64,000 nt of DNA from OAS926 sp035503715. GTDB taxonomy: Bacteria > Pseudomonadota > Alphaproteobacteria > Rhizobiales > Rhizobiaceae. The translations under genes were made by a program, and so were the position numbers. The stretch covers positions 1-64,000 of the forward strand of contig DATJTE010000073.1 in the NCBI GenBank assembly GCA_035503715.1. Direction: 5' to 3'. The notes beneath the pieces are model-generated. The model saw nothing but the letters and a program-made list of their open reading frames with translations, was not told where the DNA came from and did no database searches. Within the stretch, counting starts at the first letter, position 1; each line of letters starts with the position of its first letter. Positions 7,922-16,254 of this stretch are shown here, one piece after another.

Positions 7922-8683
7922 CTAGTGCCCGCCGCCGGTCTCCGGTTTCTTCTTCCGGCGTCGCGACAGCATGTTCAGGACTTCCACGAACACGGAGAAT
8001 CCCATCGCCGCGTAGATGTAGCCTTTCGGCACATGGAAGCCGAAACCATCGGCGATCAACGTCGTGCCGATCATTAGCAGGAAGCCCAGCGCCAGCATGA
8101 CGATGGTCGGGTTCTTCTCGATAAAGTTGGCAAGCGGCGCGGCGGCGAGCAGCATCACCACCACAGTAATAATCACGGCAATGTACATGATTGCGATCTC
8201 GTCGACCATGCCGACGGCGGTGATGATCGAATCGATCGAGAACACGAGGTCGAGCAGCAGAATCTGGAAAATCGCCGCGCCGAGGGTCAGACTCACCGTG
8301 TTGGACACGACATTGTCCTTGCCGTCGTCGGGATCGACCGAATGGTGGATCTCCTTGGTCGCCTTCCAGACGAGGAAAAGGCCGCCGGCGATCAGAATCA
8401 TGTCACGCCACGAGAAGGCATGGCCGAAAGCGGTGAAGACCGGCGCGGTCATGGCGACGATAAAGGAGATGGTGGCGAGGAGTACGAGACGCATCACCAG
8501 CGCAGCGCCAATGCCCAGTCGTCGGGCGCTGGCGCGCTGATGTTCGGGCAGCTTGTTGGTCAGGATGGAGATAAAGATCAGATTGTCGATACCGAGGACG
8601 ACCTCGAGGGCAATCAGCGTGGCGAGAGCCACCCACGCGGTCGGATCGCTGACCCACAGGAAGTGCTGCGCTAGGAATTCCAT
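7922..8683 (-). CDS. TerC-family integral membrane protein
   Basis: 253 residues with about seven membrane helices. TLIALEVVLGIDNLIFISILTNKLP and LLDLVFSIDSIITAVGMVDEI are the two signature acidic membrane motifs of TerC/YceF-like proteins, implicated in metal (often manganese) export. The family's C-terminal KGYIYAAMGFSVFVEVLNMLSRR is also present. It is read alone, convergent with the VOC gene and 79 bases downstream of the TIGR00282 gene on the same strand. Confidence 0.92.
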   Translation of the reverse strand: MEFLAQHFLWVSDPTAWVALATLIALEVVLGIDNLIFISILTNKLPEHQRASARRLGIGAALVMRLVLLATISFIVAMTAPVFTAFGHAFSWRDMILIAGGLFLVWKATKEIHHSVDPDDGKDNVVSNTVSLTLGAAIFQILLLDLVFSIDSIITAVGMVDEIAIMYIAVIITVVVMLLAAAPLANFIEKNPTIVMLALGFLLMIGTTLIADGFGFHVPKGYIYAAMGFSVFVEVLNMLSRRRKKKPETGGGH

Positions 8684-8762
8684 CGTGCTGTCCCCGGAGA
8701 TTGTCGTCAGCGTGTATGAAAATTACAGACAGAGCTAGGAGGGCCAATGCCTCGCGTCAATA

Positions 8763-9587
8763 TCAGCGCCAGAAGGCCGGCACGGCTTCTTCAAGCCTTG
8801 GCCCCAGCCGGAGGGGTGCAATCTTTTCCGCAAGGCCGGTGCGGTCCGAGATTTCCACGCCGACGCCGCAAATGGTCGCAGGGCCGTTCGCGGCTTCGAA
8901 GCGACCCTTCGGAACCTTGGTCAGGAAACGGTTGAGCGGTTCCTCTTTGTCCATGCCAAGTGAGGAATCGTAGTCGCCGCACATGCCGGCGTCCGAGATA
9001 TAGGCGGTGCCGGCATTGAGTATCTGGTGGTCAGCGGTCGGCTGGTGCGTATGCGTGCCGACGACGAAACTCGCGCGGCCGTCGACGAAATGCCCAAAGC
9101 ACATTTTTTCGCTGGTCGCCTCAGCGTGGAAGTCGATGACGAGCGCGTCCGCTTGGTCGCCAAGCGCGGAATCCGCCAGCAATTGTTCGGCCGCGCTGAA
9201 AGGATCGTCGAGTTCCGGGTTCATGAAGATCCGGCCCATGATGTTCGCGACCACGACGCGCGCGCCGTTCTTCGCCGTATAGAGACCGTATCCGCGGCCC
9301 GGCGTGCCCTTGGGGAAATTCATCGGGCGCAGGAAACGGTCCTCGCGCGGCGCAAAGGTCAGCGCCTCGCGTTGATCCCAAACGTGATTGCCGGTCGTCA
9401 CGACGTCGGCGCCGGCCGCCAGCGTCGTCTGGAAGATTTCTTCGGTGATGCCGAACCCGCCGGCGGCGTTCTCGCCATTGACGATGGTAAAATCGAGCCT
9501 GAAGTCGGAAATCAGGCCGGGCAGCCGTTCCCACACCGCCGTGCGGCCGGACCTGCCGACCATGTCGCCAAGAAAAAGAAGTCGCAT
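8763..9587 (-). CDS. TIGR00282/YmdB-type metallophosphoesterase
   Basis: 274 residues with MRLLFLGDMVGRSGR, VNGENAAGGFGITEE, TTGNHVWDQ, VIDFHAEATSEK and VGTHTHQPTAD, which together give the di-metal calcineurin-like site of this family. The Bacillus relative YmdB is a 2',3'-cyclic nucleotide phosphodiesterase, but the natural substrate here is not shown. It starts nine bases after the folate cyclo-ligase stop and is surely co-transcribed with it. Confidence 0.92.
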   Translation of the reverse strand: MRLLFLGDMVGRSGRTAVWERLPGLISDFRLDFTIVNGENAAGGFGITEEIFQTTLAAGADVVTTGNHVWDQREALTFAPREDRFLRPMNFPKGTPGRGYGLYTAKNGARVVVANIMGRIFMNPELDDPFSAAEQLLADSALGDQADALVIDFHAEATSEKMCFGHFVDGRASFVVGTHTHQPTADHQILNAGTAYISDAGMCGDYDSSLGMDKEEPLNRFLTKVPKGRFEAANGPATICGVGVEISDRTGLAEKIAPLRLGPRLEEAVPAFWR

Positions 9588-9596
9588 TCCCTCTCC

Positions 9597-10178
9597 CTAG
9601 CGGACCGCGGCGAAGCGGTGCAACCCGCTTTCGGTCAGGATTTCGGGAATGATCACGTCATGCGCCTCATCCGGCACCACCGGCACCTCTTGGCAATCGA
9701 AGGCGATGCCGATCGGCCGCGGTGGTTTGCCCGCCGCCTGAAGCCGCGCAATCGCGCGGTCGTAATAACCGGCGCCATAGCCGATCCGGTGGCCGCGCCG
9801 GTCGAAGGCGGCGAGCGGGACGAGCATCAGCGCCGGCTCTAGCACCGCAGCCTCCGGCCCTGACCCGTATGTGCCGAACCCCATGTCGACCATCTCGGCG
9901 CCGCGCACCAGCTCGCGAAACACGATCGTGCTCTTGTCCAGGATCGCCGGCAGGCAGAGCCGCGCGCCCTTTTCGCGCAGCGCAAACATCAGCGGCCGCA
10001 CATCCACCTCCGACCGCATCGGCCAGAAGCCGGAGACGGCCTGACTCGGCTCGACCGGGATCTGTTCGGCCACCTCAGCCATCTTGATCGACGCCTCGAT
10101 CCGCCAGGCCGTATCAAGCGCATCGCGCCGGCCGAGCGCCTCGCGGCGCAGCTCTTTCTTGAGGGCCTTGAAATCCAT
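9597..10178 (-). CDS. 5-formyltetrahydrofolate cyclo-ligase
   Basis: 193 residues. It makes 5,10-methenyl-THF from 5-formyl-THF with ATP. The N-terminal KKELRREALGRRDAL, the central VSGFWPMRSEVDVRPLM and the C-terminal GYGAGYYDRAIARL are the standard motifs (the last binds ATP). The gene lies directly downstream of a 6S-like RNA on the same strand, the arrangement also seen for ssrS-ygfA in E. coli, and overlaps functionally with the downstream TIGR00282 gene in one operon. Confidence 0.95.
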   Translation of the reverse strand: MDFKALKKELRREALGRRDALDTAWRIEASIKMAEVAEQIPVEPSQAVSGFWPMRSEVDVRPLMFALREKGARLCLPAILDKSTIVFRELVRGAEMVDMGFGTYGSGPEAAVLEPALMLVPLAAFDRRGHRIGYGAGYYDRAIARLQAAGKPPRPIGIAFDCQEVPVVPDEAHDVIIPEILTESGLHRFAAVR

Positions 10179-10254
10179 GCCGGCAGCTTAACCGCTGCCG
10201 CCAGGTGGCCAAGCGGCAGATGCGACGTCTTGTTGTGGCTGTCGGGGAACGCAG

Positions 10255-10276
10255 AAAAAAGTGAAGTGGCGACCAC
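10255..10276 (-). terminator. Intrinsic terminator at the end of the 6S-like RNA
   Basis: Read leftward: GTGGTCGCCAC (4-bp stem) followed by TTCAC and six T. The stem bases can also pair with the 5' end of the RNA, so this may serve both as closing stem and as stop. Confidence 0.5.
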
Positions 10277-10425
10277 ACAACCGATGGAGAGGTTGATCCC
10301 GGGTGCCTACAAAGTAGGTGGGCGCCGTGTGTCCGAACCCACGGGTCCGGCCAGGGACAGCTCCCTAAGGATCAGTAAGGCCCCAGGAATTAAGTTACTC
10401 CTGTCGGGAAGCACAGTACGCCAAC
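10255..10425 (-). ncRNA. ssrS: 6S RNA (SsrS) candidate
   Basis: A 170-base non-coding stretch rich in paired segments, between the DUF4345 gene and the folate cyclo-ligase. Visible are hairpin CCTAC-AAA-GTAGG (10306-10318), hairpin CCGAACCCACGGGTCCGG (10333-10350), and GGCG near the 5' end able to pair with CGCC near the 3' end, giving one long rod. Location upstream of a 5-formyl-THF cyclo-ligase is the conserved setting of 6S RNA in proteobacteria. 6S RNA binds the sigma70 RNA polymerase in stationary phase. Exact ends are estimates; the identity rests on synteny and fold, not on an alignment. Confidence 0.72.
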
Positions 10426-10449
10426 GCCAATATAGGACGATTCAGCACT

Positions 10450-10851
10450 TTACGCCAGCGTTCGCGCGATGCGCGCCTGCCAGAGCACCAGAAGCGGCAC
10501 GCTCGCGAGTTCCATGCCCAGTCCAAGCAGATGCCCAACAGACGGCGCTCCAACCATGATGAGCGACAGCAGCCGACCCAGACCGCCGCAAAAGGTCAGC
10601 GCCGCGAGCAGCCGGAAGCGCTGCGTCTTTCTCTCAATGTCCGGGATGCAACAGTACCAGGCGATGCCGATCGCGAGGAAAATGCCGGAATAGAAGCGAA
10701 AATGACTGTCGAGATCGACTGGCCAGGCCTCGACGCCAAGAAAGGACGGGCCGTTCAGCAAACCGGCCAGACCAGTTACTACAGGGGTAAAGGCGGCAAA
10801 GCCGACGATCGTCTGCAGGATCGCTTTCTCGGTGAAGATCGGCTTTGCCAC
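10450..10851 (-). CDS. DUF4345-type small membrane protein
   Basis: From a GTG at 10851 this gives 133 residues with four hydrophobic segments: ILQTIVGFAAFTPVVTGLAGLL, FYSGIFLAIGIAWYC, LLAALTFCGGLGRLLSLIMVGAP and LLGLGMELASVPLLVLW. That order and the FRFYSGIFLAIGIAW loop resemble DUF4345. The frame is open back to an ATG at 10971, but that would overlap the divergent MoxR start by the whole promoter, and the extra 40 residues are not membrane-like. No good ribosome site decides the start. Function unknown. Confidence 0.65.
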   Translation of the reverse strand: MAKPIFTEKAILQTIVGFAAFTPVVTGLAGLLNGPSFLGVEAWPVDLDSHFRFYSGIFLAIGIAWYCCIPDIERKTQRFRLLAALTFCGGLGRLLSLIMVGAPSVGHLLGLGMELASVPLLVLWQARIARTLA

Positions 10852-10969
10852 TGAGGGGAGATACGAGCCGATCGGCCGCAAGGTTTCGCGGCTGTGCCAA
10901 ACAGCCGCTGCTTGCCTCGCGTGCGCCGGCTCCGTAGGGTCCGCGCGTAAAACAGGAATGAGACGTTTC

Positions 10970-11812
10970 ATGCGCTTTGAAGGAACGGCGGCCTATGTCG
11001 CCGACAAGGATTTGATGGTGGCGGTCAACGCGGCGATCGCGCTGGAGCGGCCGCTTCTGGTCAAGGGTGAGCCTGGCACCGGCAAGACCGAACTCGCGCG
11101 CCAGATCGCTTCGGCTCTAAAGCTCGATCTGATCGAATGGCACGTCAAGTCGACGACCAAGGCACAGCAAGGCCTTTACGAATACGATGCGGTCTCGCGG
11201 CTGCGCGACAGCCAGCTCGGTGACACGCGCTTCAACGAGATCCGCAATTACATCAAACGCGGCAAGCTGTGGGACGCGTTCTCTGCAGACAAAAAGGTCG
11301 TGCTTTTGATCGACGAGATCGACAAGGCCGACATCGAGTTTCCGAACGATCTGCTGCAGGAACTCGATCGCATGGAGTTCTTCGTCTACGAGACCGGCGA
11401 GACCGTCCAGGCGAAACACCGGCCGATCGTCATCATCACCTCGAACAATGAGAAGGAGCTGCCGGACGCGTTCCTGCGCCGCTGCTTCTTCCACTATATC
11501 CGCTTCCCCGACGTCGACACGCTGCAGAAGATCGTCGATGTCCATTATCCTGGCATCAAACAGAGCCTGGTGCGCGCGGCGCTCACCCAATTCTACGAAA
11601 TCCGCGACGCACCCGGCCTGAAGAAGAAGCCCTCCACCTCCGAGGCGCTCGACTGGATCCGGTTGCTCGTCGCCGACGACATCGATCCAGCCGATCTGCG
11701 CGCCGATCCGAAGAACGCGCTGCCGAAGTTGCATGGCGCCTTGCTAAAGAACGAGCAGGACGTGCACTTGTTCGAGCGCTTGGCTTTCATGGCCCGACGC
11801 CAGCAGCAATAA
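10970..11812 (+). CDS. MoxR-family AAA+ ATPase
   Basis: 280 residues from MRFEGTAAYVADKDLMVAVN, the usual N-terminus of this MoxR subgroup. Walker A is VKGEPGTGKTELA, Walker B is VVLLIDEIDKADIEF, sensor 1 is VIITSNNEKELPDAFLRRC. MoxR ATPases act as chaperones or activators for metalloenzymes, usually with a von Willebrand A-domain partner encoded next door. No VWA gene follows here; a DUF6065 gene does. An upstream in-frame ATG at 10958 sits too close to its AGGA. Confidence 0.9.
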   Translation: MRFEGTAAYVADKDLMVAVNAAIALERPLLVKGEPGTGKTELARQIASALKLDLIEWHVKSTTKAQQGLYEYDAVSRLRDSQLGDTRFNEIRNYIKRGKLWDAFSADKKVVLLIDEIDKADIEFPNDLLQELDRMEFFVYETGETVQAKHRPIVIITSNNEKELPDAFLRRCFFHYIRFPDVDTLQKIVDVHYPGIKQSLVRAALTQFYEIRDAPGLKKKPSTSEALDWIRLLVADDIDPADLRADPKNALPKLHGALLKNEQDVHLFERLAFMARRQQQ

Positions 11813-11873
11813 CCGCCGGAATAATTCGCGAAATCACCCGTTCTTCCTTCGCTTCATACGAAGGGAGATTTTC

Positions 11874-12581
11874 ATGTTTCATTTTTCACGCAGCCATTCG
11901 AGCGCGATCCGCTTTTTGTGCAGCGCCGAGGACGACGGCGTGATCGCGCCGCCAGTGCCAGCAAAAAGCGTGCTGCCGGAATGGTTCAGGAAACTGCCGG
12001 CTGTCGATCGTTCCGCCGAAAGCGTGACCAACAACGGGCTCACCGTGAAGCGGTGCATGCCCTTCCTTGACGCGATGATGACCGGCTACCTGCTGCCGAT
12101 CGCCGCGACCGTGCGGCTTGATATCCGTGACGGCGGCAGGACGGTGGAGACCGGCTGGGAGTTCGACAAGAAGATGGTGTCGAACCACGGACCGCATCAG
12201 GTCGCCGGCAATCCGAAGGAGCCTGCGCCGCCCTGCAAGTTCCATAATTATTGGTCGATCCGCACCGCGCCGGGCTGGAGCTGCCTGTTCGTGCCGCCGC
12301 TCAACCGGCCTGCACAGCCCTTCGAATGCGTCGCCGGCATCGTCGATACCGACGCCTATTCGGCGCACATCCACTTCCCGTTCTTCGCGGCCGCACCGGA
12401 CGGGGTCTATACGGTCGAGCGGGGCACGCCGCTGGTGCAAATCATCCCGTTCTATCGCGACGAGGCGAAGGCAGACATCCGGGCGGAGACCACGACGGAA
12501 TTCGCCGAACGGGAAAAGATCTATCGCAAGACGCTGGCCGGCGACGGCTGGTACCGGAAAGAGGCGCGAGCCCAGAGATAG
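11874..12581 (+). CDS. DUF6065-like conserved protein
   Basis: 235 residues, soluble, no signal peptide. The features are PAKSVLPEWFRKLP near residue 30, CMPFLDAMMTGYLLPIAATVRL, KFHNYWSIRTAPGWSCLFVPPLNRP and a C-terminal half IHFPFF plus VERGTPLVQIIPFYR. This is the pattern of DUF6065, found in bacteria and some phages, without known activity. It lies 61 bases after the MoxR gene in the same direction and may share its transcript. The family name is from memory and could not be checked by search. Confidence 0.6.
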   Translation: MFHFSRSHSSAIRFLCSAEDDGVIAPPVPAKSVLPEWFRKLPAVDRSAESVTNNGLTVKRCMPFLDAMMTGYLLPIAATVRLDIRDGGRTVETGWEFDKKMVSNHGPHQVAGNPKEPAPPCKFHNYWSIRTAPGWSCLFVPPLNRPAQPFECVAGIVDTDAYSAHIHFPFFAAAPDGVYTVERGTPLVQIIPFYRDEAKADIRAETTTEFAEREKIYRKTLAGDGWYRKEARAQR

Positions 12582-12593
12582 CGCGCCAAACCC

Positions 12594-13124
12594 TCAGCCC
12601 TTCTTCGCCCGTTCGACTGCCTCGACGATCATCTTCTTCGCGTGCGAAGCGTCGTGCCAGCCGCCGATTTTCGCCCATTTGCCGGGCTCGAGATCCTTGT
12701 AGTGTGCGAAGAAGTGCGAGATCTGGTCCAGCGTGATCGGCGGCAGGTCGGTGTAGTTGAACACTTTTTCGTAGCGCTTGGTGAGGCTCGGCGACGGTAC
12801 CGCGATCACCTTTTCGTCCTCGCCGGCATTGTCTTCCATCACCAGCACGCCGATCGGCCTGACATTGATGTAGCAGCCGGGCACCAGCGCGCGCGTGTTG
12901 CACACCAGCACGTCGATCGGATCGCCATCACCGGACAGCGTGTGCGGCACGAAGCCGTAATTCCCAGGATAGCGCATCGACGTGTAGAGGAACCGGTCGA
13001 CAAAGAGCGTCCCGGCATTCTTGTCCATCTCGTACTTGATCGGTTCGCCGCCGATCGGCACTTCGATGATGACATTGACATCGTCTGGCGGATTGTTGCC
13101 GGTCGGAATGGCGTCGATGCGCAT
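12594..13124 (-). CDS. ppa: Inorganic pyrophosphatase (family I)
   Basis: 176 residues, standard for the bacterial hexameric enzyme. It contains IEVPIGGEPIKYEMDKNAG, LYTSMRYPGNYGFVPHTLSGDGDPIDVLV (the DGDPxD metal site with its flanking Asp) and MEDNAGEDEKVIAVP. It hydrolyses pyrophosphate to drive biosynthesis. It is a single gene, convergent with the DUF6065 gene. Confidence 0.96.
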   Translation of the reverse strand: MRIDAIPTGNNPPDDVNVIIEVPIGGEPIKYEMDKNAGTLFVDRFLYTSMRYPGNYGFVPHTLSGDGDPIDVLVCNTRALVPGCYINVRPIGVLVMEDNAGEDEKVIAVPSPSLTKRYEKVFNYTDLPPITLDQISHFFAHYKDLEPGKWAKIGGWHDASHAKKMIVEAVERAKKG

Positions 13125-13193
13125 GGCTGTTCCCTCGGTTCAGCCGCCATCGTTAATCGGGCTTGGGATGGCGCGCAATGCGCCGACGGGAGT

Positions 13194-13700
13194 TCACTCC
13201 CAGACGAAGGCGACCTTGCGCAGCGCCTTGCTGTCGAACACCTCGACACCCTCGGCGATATCGCGGCCGCCGGCGCCGGCGTAGAAGTCGAGCGCGTTAT
13301 TGTTTTCCTCGAGCGCCCAGACGACGAGGCCCTTCAGGCCATGCGCGCGGAGCTTCTCGCGCGCCGCCTTGAAGAGGCGGGTGCCGAGGCCGATGCCCTG
13401 GCATTCCGGCTTCAGGTAAAGTTCGTAGATCTCGCCCTGCTGCGGCAATTCCTTGGCGCGGTTGCGGCCGAGCGTGGCGTAGCCAGCCACCTCCCCGCCG
13501 ATCTCGATCACGAGGATCGACGCGGCACGGCGAATCGCCGTTGCCCACCAGTCGCTGCCACGGCGATTGATCATCGCAGTCAGCGCCTTGTGCGGAATGA
13601 TGCCGGAATACGCATTGCGCCAAGCCGTGTTGTGGACGTCGGCGATTGCGCCAGCGTCCCTCGGCTCTGCCCTGCGAATATCGATCGTCAGCGTATTCAT
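13194..13700 (-). CDS. GNAT-family N-acetyltransferase
   Basis: 168 residues. IDIRRAEPRDAGAIADVHNTAWRNAYSGIIP starts the fold, GEIYELYLKPECQGIGLGTRLFKAAREKLRAHG is motif A with the acetyl-CoA loop (Q-G-I-G-L-G), and VWALEENNNALDFYAGAGG is motif B. The acceptor cannot be predicted. Its ATG sits in a short inverted repeat (ATGGTT-TTTT-AACCAT), and it is 80 bases downstream of the gamma-glutamyltransferase stop on the same strand. Confidence 0.88.
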   Translation of the reverse strand: MNTLTIDIRRAEPRDAGAIADVHNTAWRNAYSGIIPHKALTAMINRRGSDWWATAIRRAASILVIEIGGEVAGYATLGRNRAKELPQQGEIYELYLKPECQGIGLGTRLFKAAREKLRAHGLKGLVVWALEENNNALDFYAGAGGRDIAEGVEVFDSKALRKVAFVWE

Positions 13701-13780
13701 GGTTTTTTAACCATAGCCGCGACGCGACGATACGCAAGATGGCAGCGAGTCATCACCGCCGGTTTTTTGCGCACAAAAAG

Positions 13781-15367
13781 TTACCAGCCGAGTGCGGCGC
13801 CGTCCTTGCGTGGGTCGGAACCGCCGATCAGGAAACCGCTCTTCTCGTCTATGACGATCATCTGTCCGCCGCCGAGCGGCGAGGCTGCGTCACGAAGGGT
13901 GTGTCCGCGCGATCTCAGATCGGCGCGCATCTCGTCCGGAATGCCGGCCTCGACCTCGACGACGTGGTCTTCGACTTCGAACAGCCTTGGATGGTCGATC
14001 GCCTCCTGCGCATCCATTCCGTAGTCGACGAGATTGCTGAATACATGGGCATGCCCCATCGGCTGGAACGCGCCGCCCATCACGCCGAACGACACCGCCG
14101 CGCGGCCGCCCTTCAACGCCATTGCCGGGATGATCGTGTGCATCGGGCGCTTGCCCGGACCGAACTCGTTCGGATGCCCTGGCTCCAGTGTGAAGCATGC
14201 GCCGCGGTTCTGCAGCGCGATCCCCGATTTCGGCGTTACGATCCGGCAGCCGAAACTGTCATACAGCGAGTTGATGAAGGACACAGTGAGCCGATTGCGA
14301 TCGACGACCGTCAGGTAGATCGTGTCGGCGTTCGGCCGCTTTGGCAGAACGATGTTCGGGTTGCGGTGCTCCGGGTCGAACTGCCGCGCCAGTGCGTCGG
14401 TGAAGGCGGGGGATAGCATGTCATCGACTCTTACCGTCATGGCCGCCGGATCAGCCACCATCGCGTCACGCACCGAATAGGCCAGGCGCGCAGCTTCGAG
14501 CATCATGTGCCGGCGCTGCGAACTGTCCGCCGGGAGGTTTCGCGCCTTCAACTTTTCCAACAGGTTGAAAAGGATGAGCGCTGTGATCCCTTGTCCGTTT
14601 GGCGGGATCTCCAGCACGTCATACCCGCCATAGGGAACCGAGATCGGCTCGACCCAGTCGGCCGTGACCGCTGCAAGGTCGGATTCGGCGAGGAACCCGC
14701 CTTTGGCCTGCACGATCGCAGCCATCTCGGCAGCAATCTCGCCAGCATAGAAGGCCTTTGAGCCGTGCCCCGCAATGCTGCGCAATGTTTGGGCAAGAGC
14801 AGGAAAACGCCAGCGCGCCCCGACGGCTGGCGCCTTGCCGTCGGTCAGGCAGTGTAACCGTCCACCCTCGTCCTGGGTGAGATCGTCAACACATTTCGGC
14901 CAGTCGCGCGCGACACGTGGATGAATGGCAAAACCGTCTTCGCCGTATCGAATGGCGTCGGTGAAGAGCCGGTCTAAGGGCAGCGTGCCTAGCTTTTCGA
15001 GAAGCGTCTCCCAGGCCTTTACCGCGCCGGGCACGGTGACTGGCAACGGACCGGTCTCCGGCACCATTGCATGGCCGAGTGCACGCACCCGTTCCGCGTC
15101 TGCCGCGGCCGGCGCGCGGCCCGACCCGTTCAACCCGTGCACCTTGCCGTTCGGTTCCGCGACAATGGCGAAGCAATCGCCGCCGATGCCGGTCATATGC
15201 GGCTCGACGACAGCGAGCGTTGCGGCCGCGGCGATGGCGGCATCGACCGCGTTGCCGCCCGATTTCAGGATGTCGATTGCCGTCGCTGTCGCGAGCGGAT
15301 GCGAGGTGGCCGCCATGCCGTTCTCGGCATAGACGGGTGAACGGCCGGGCCGGTCGAATGCTCTCAT
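13781..15367 (-). CDS. ggt: Gamma-glutamyltransferase family Ntn-hydrolase
   Basis: 528 residues. The N-terminal NGMAATSHPLATATAIDILKSGGNAVDAAIAAAA and GIGGDCFAIV belong to the large subunit; the autocleavage nucleophile is Thr349 in PNADTIYLTVVD, after which the small subunit begins. GAFQPMGHAHVFSNLVDYGMDAQEAIDHPR ends the fold. No signal peptide is seen, so it is probably cytoplasmic and may be a GGT-like acylase rather than glutathione hydrolase. A small membrane-protein gene lies 12 bases upstream on the same strand. Confidence 0.9.
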   Translation of the reverse strand: MRAFDRPGRSPVYAENGMAATSHPLATATAIDILKSGGNAVDAAIAAAATLAVVEPHMTGIGGDCFAIVAEPNGKVHGLNGSGRAPAAADAERVRALGHAMVPETGPLPVTVPGAVKAWETLLEKLGTLPLDRLFTDAIRYGEDGFAIHPRVARDWPKCVDDLTQDEGGRLHCLTDGKAPAVGARWRFPALAQTLRSIAGHGSKAFYAGEIAAEMAAIVQAKGGFLAESDLAAVTADWVEPISVPYGGYDVLEIPPNGQGITALILFNLLEKLKARNLPADSSQRRHMMLEAARLAYSVRDAMVADPAAMTVRVDDMLSPAFTDALARQFDPEHRNPNIVLPKRPNADTIYLTVVDRNRLTVSFINSLYDSFGCRIVTPKSGIALQNRGACFTLEPGHPNEFGPGKRPMHTIIPAMALKGGRAAVSFGVMGGAFQPMGHAHVFSNLVDYGMDAQEAIDHPRLFEVEDHVVEVEAGIPDEMRADLRSRGHTLRDAASPLGGGQMIVIDEKSGFLIGGSDPRKDGAALGW

Positions 15368-15379
15368 CGTGTGGCTACG

Positions 15380-15784
15380 CTAATTCAGGTTGACGTCGCG
15401 GCCCGCCGACTTGATCGACACCGAGAAGCCGGCGAGCAGATCGATCAACGAGATCACCATCAGCGTGAAGAAGACTGAGTGCGCCGCGCCCTGGACAAGC
15501 AGGAACTCGACGAGGAAGGCGACGAACACAAACGTCGAGAGCAAATGATCGACGACAGAGGTGTTCGACGTGCGGGTCGCCTTCACGATCTCGACGAAGA
15601 AGAGGATAAGCGCGATCACGATCAGCACGTCTCCGAGCGTCATTGTCCACACGCCGCCGGACATCATCTGGACCGACAGGAGCTGCGTGGCCCACACGTC
15701 GCCGGGATCGCCGCCGAACACGCCCGTCAGGCCGAGATTGTAGAGAATGAAAGGTATGATCAGCAGCGGCACGGCGCCTAGCAT
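15380..15784 (-). CDS. Conserved small membrane protein of unknown function
   Basis: 134 residues from the ATG at 15784. Three to four hydrophobic segments are visible: LGAVPLLIIPFILYNLGL, LGDVLIVIALILFFVEIV, LLSTFVFVAFLVEFLLV and VFFTLMVISLIDLLAGF, ending in a charged tail. I do not recognise an enzyme motif. It sits just before the ggt gene in the same direction and is probably co-transcribed with it. Confidence 0.7.
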   Translation of the reverse strand: MLGAVPLLIIPFILYNLGLTGVFGGDPGDVWATQLLSVQMMSGGVWTMTLGDVLIVIALILFFVEIVKATRTSNTSVVDHLLSTFVFVAFLVEFLLVQGAAHSVFFTLMVISLIDLLAGFSVSIKSAGRDVNLN

Positions 15785-15862
15785 CGTCTGTCTCCCCGGA
15801 CGAAGGACTCGGCGCTGACTAACAGGGCCGACCGCTGGCGCGTCAAGGCTCACAAAACGAAA

Positions 15863-15885
15863 AAGGCCGGCGCAAGGCCGGCCTT
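15863..15885 (-). terminator. rpmF terminator
   Basis: AAGGCCGGC-GCAAG-GCCGGCCTT forms a 9-bp stem, followed on the minus strand by TTTTCGTTTTG. It lies just after the L32 stop and upstream of the next minus-strand gene. Confidence 0.8.
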
Positions 15886-15908
15886 TGAAGTCCTGCGTCC
15901 GGAAAGCC

Positions 15909-16091
15909 TCAGCTCTCCTTCGGCTCCAGCACCTGCCGGCCCTTGTACATGCCGGTCTTCAGGTCGATGTGGTGCGGACGGCGCATTTCGCCGGAATTCT
16001 TGTCCTCGACATAGGTCGGGGCCTTCAGCGCGTCGGCCGAGCGGCGCATGCCGCGCTTGGACGGCGACGTTTTTCTTTTTGGAACAGCCAT
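15909..16091 (-). CDS. rpmF: 50S ribosomal protein L32
   Basis: 60 residues, MAVPKRKTSPSKRGMRRSAD start, then VEDKNSGEMRRPHHIDLKTGMYKGRQVL. This is the cysteine-free (zinc-independent) form common in alphaproteobacteria. It is transcribed alone or after mtgA (163-base gap) and ends in a strong hairpin. Confidence 0.97.
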   Translation of the reverse strand: MAVPKRKTSPSKRGMRRSADALKAPTYVEDKNSGEMRRPHHIDLKTGMYKGRQVLEPKES

Positions 16092-16254
16092 GGATCACTC
16101 CACCAGATCGGTCAAAAGCCCGTCACGCGCCCGATAGATTGGGCCGCTCAGACGGACCGGTATCTTCTGAAAGTCGGGTGCCTATACACAAGGGATGCGG
16201 GTTTGACCAGCATTCCGGAGATATTTTTTGTCGCGGGCCGACCGGCGGAACCAC

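Noticed and set aside
10450..10971. Long form of the DUF4345 gene starting at 10971
   Set aside because: It would overlap the divergent MoxR start and leave neither gene a promoter; the added residues are not part of the membrane domain.
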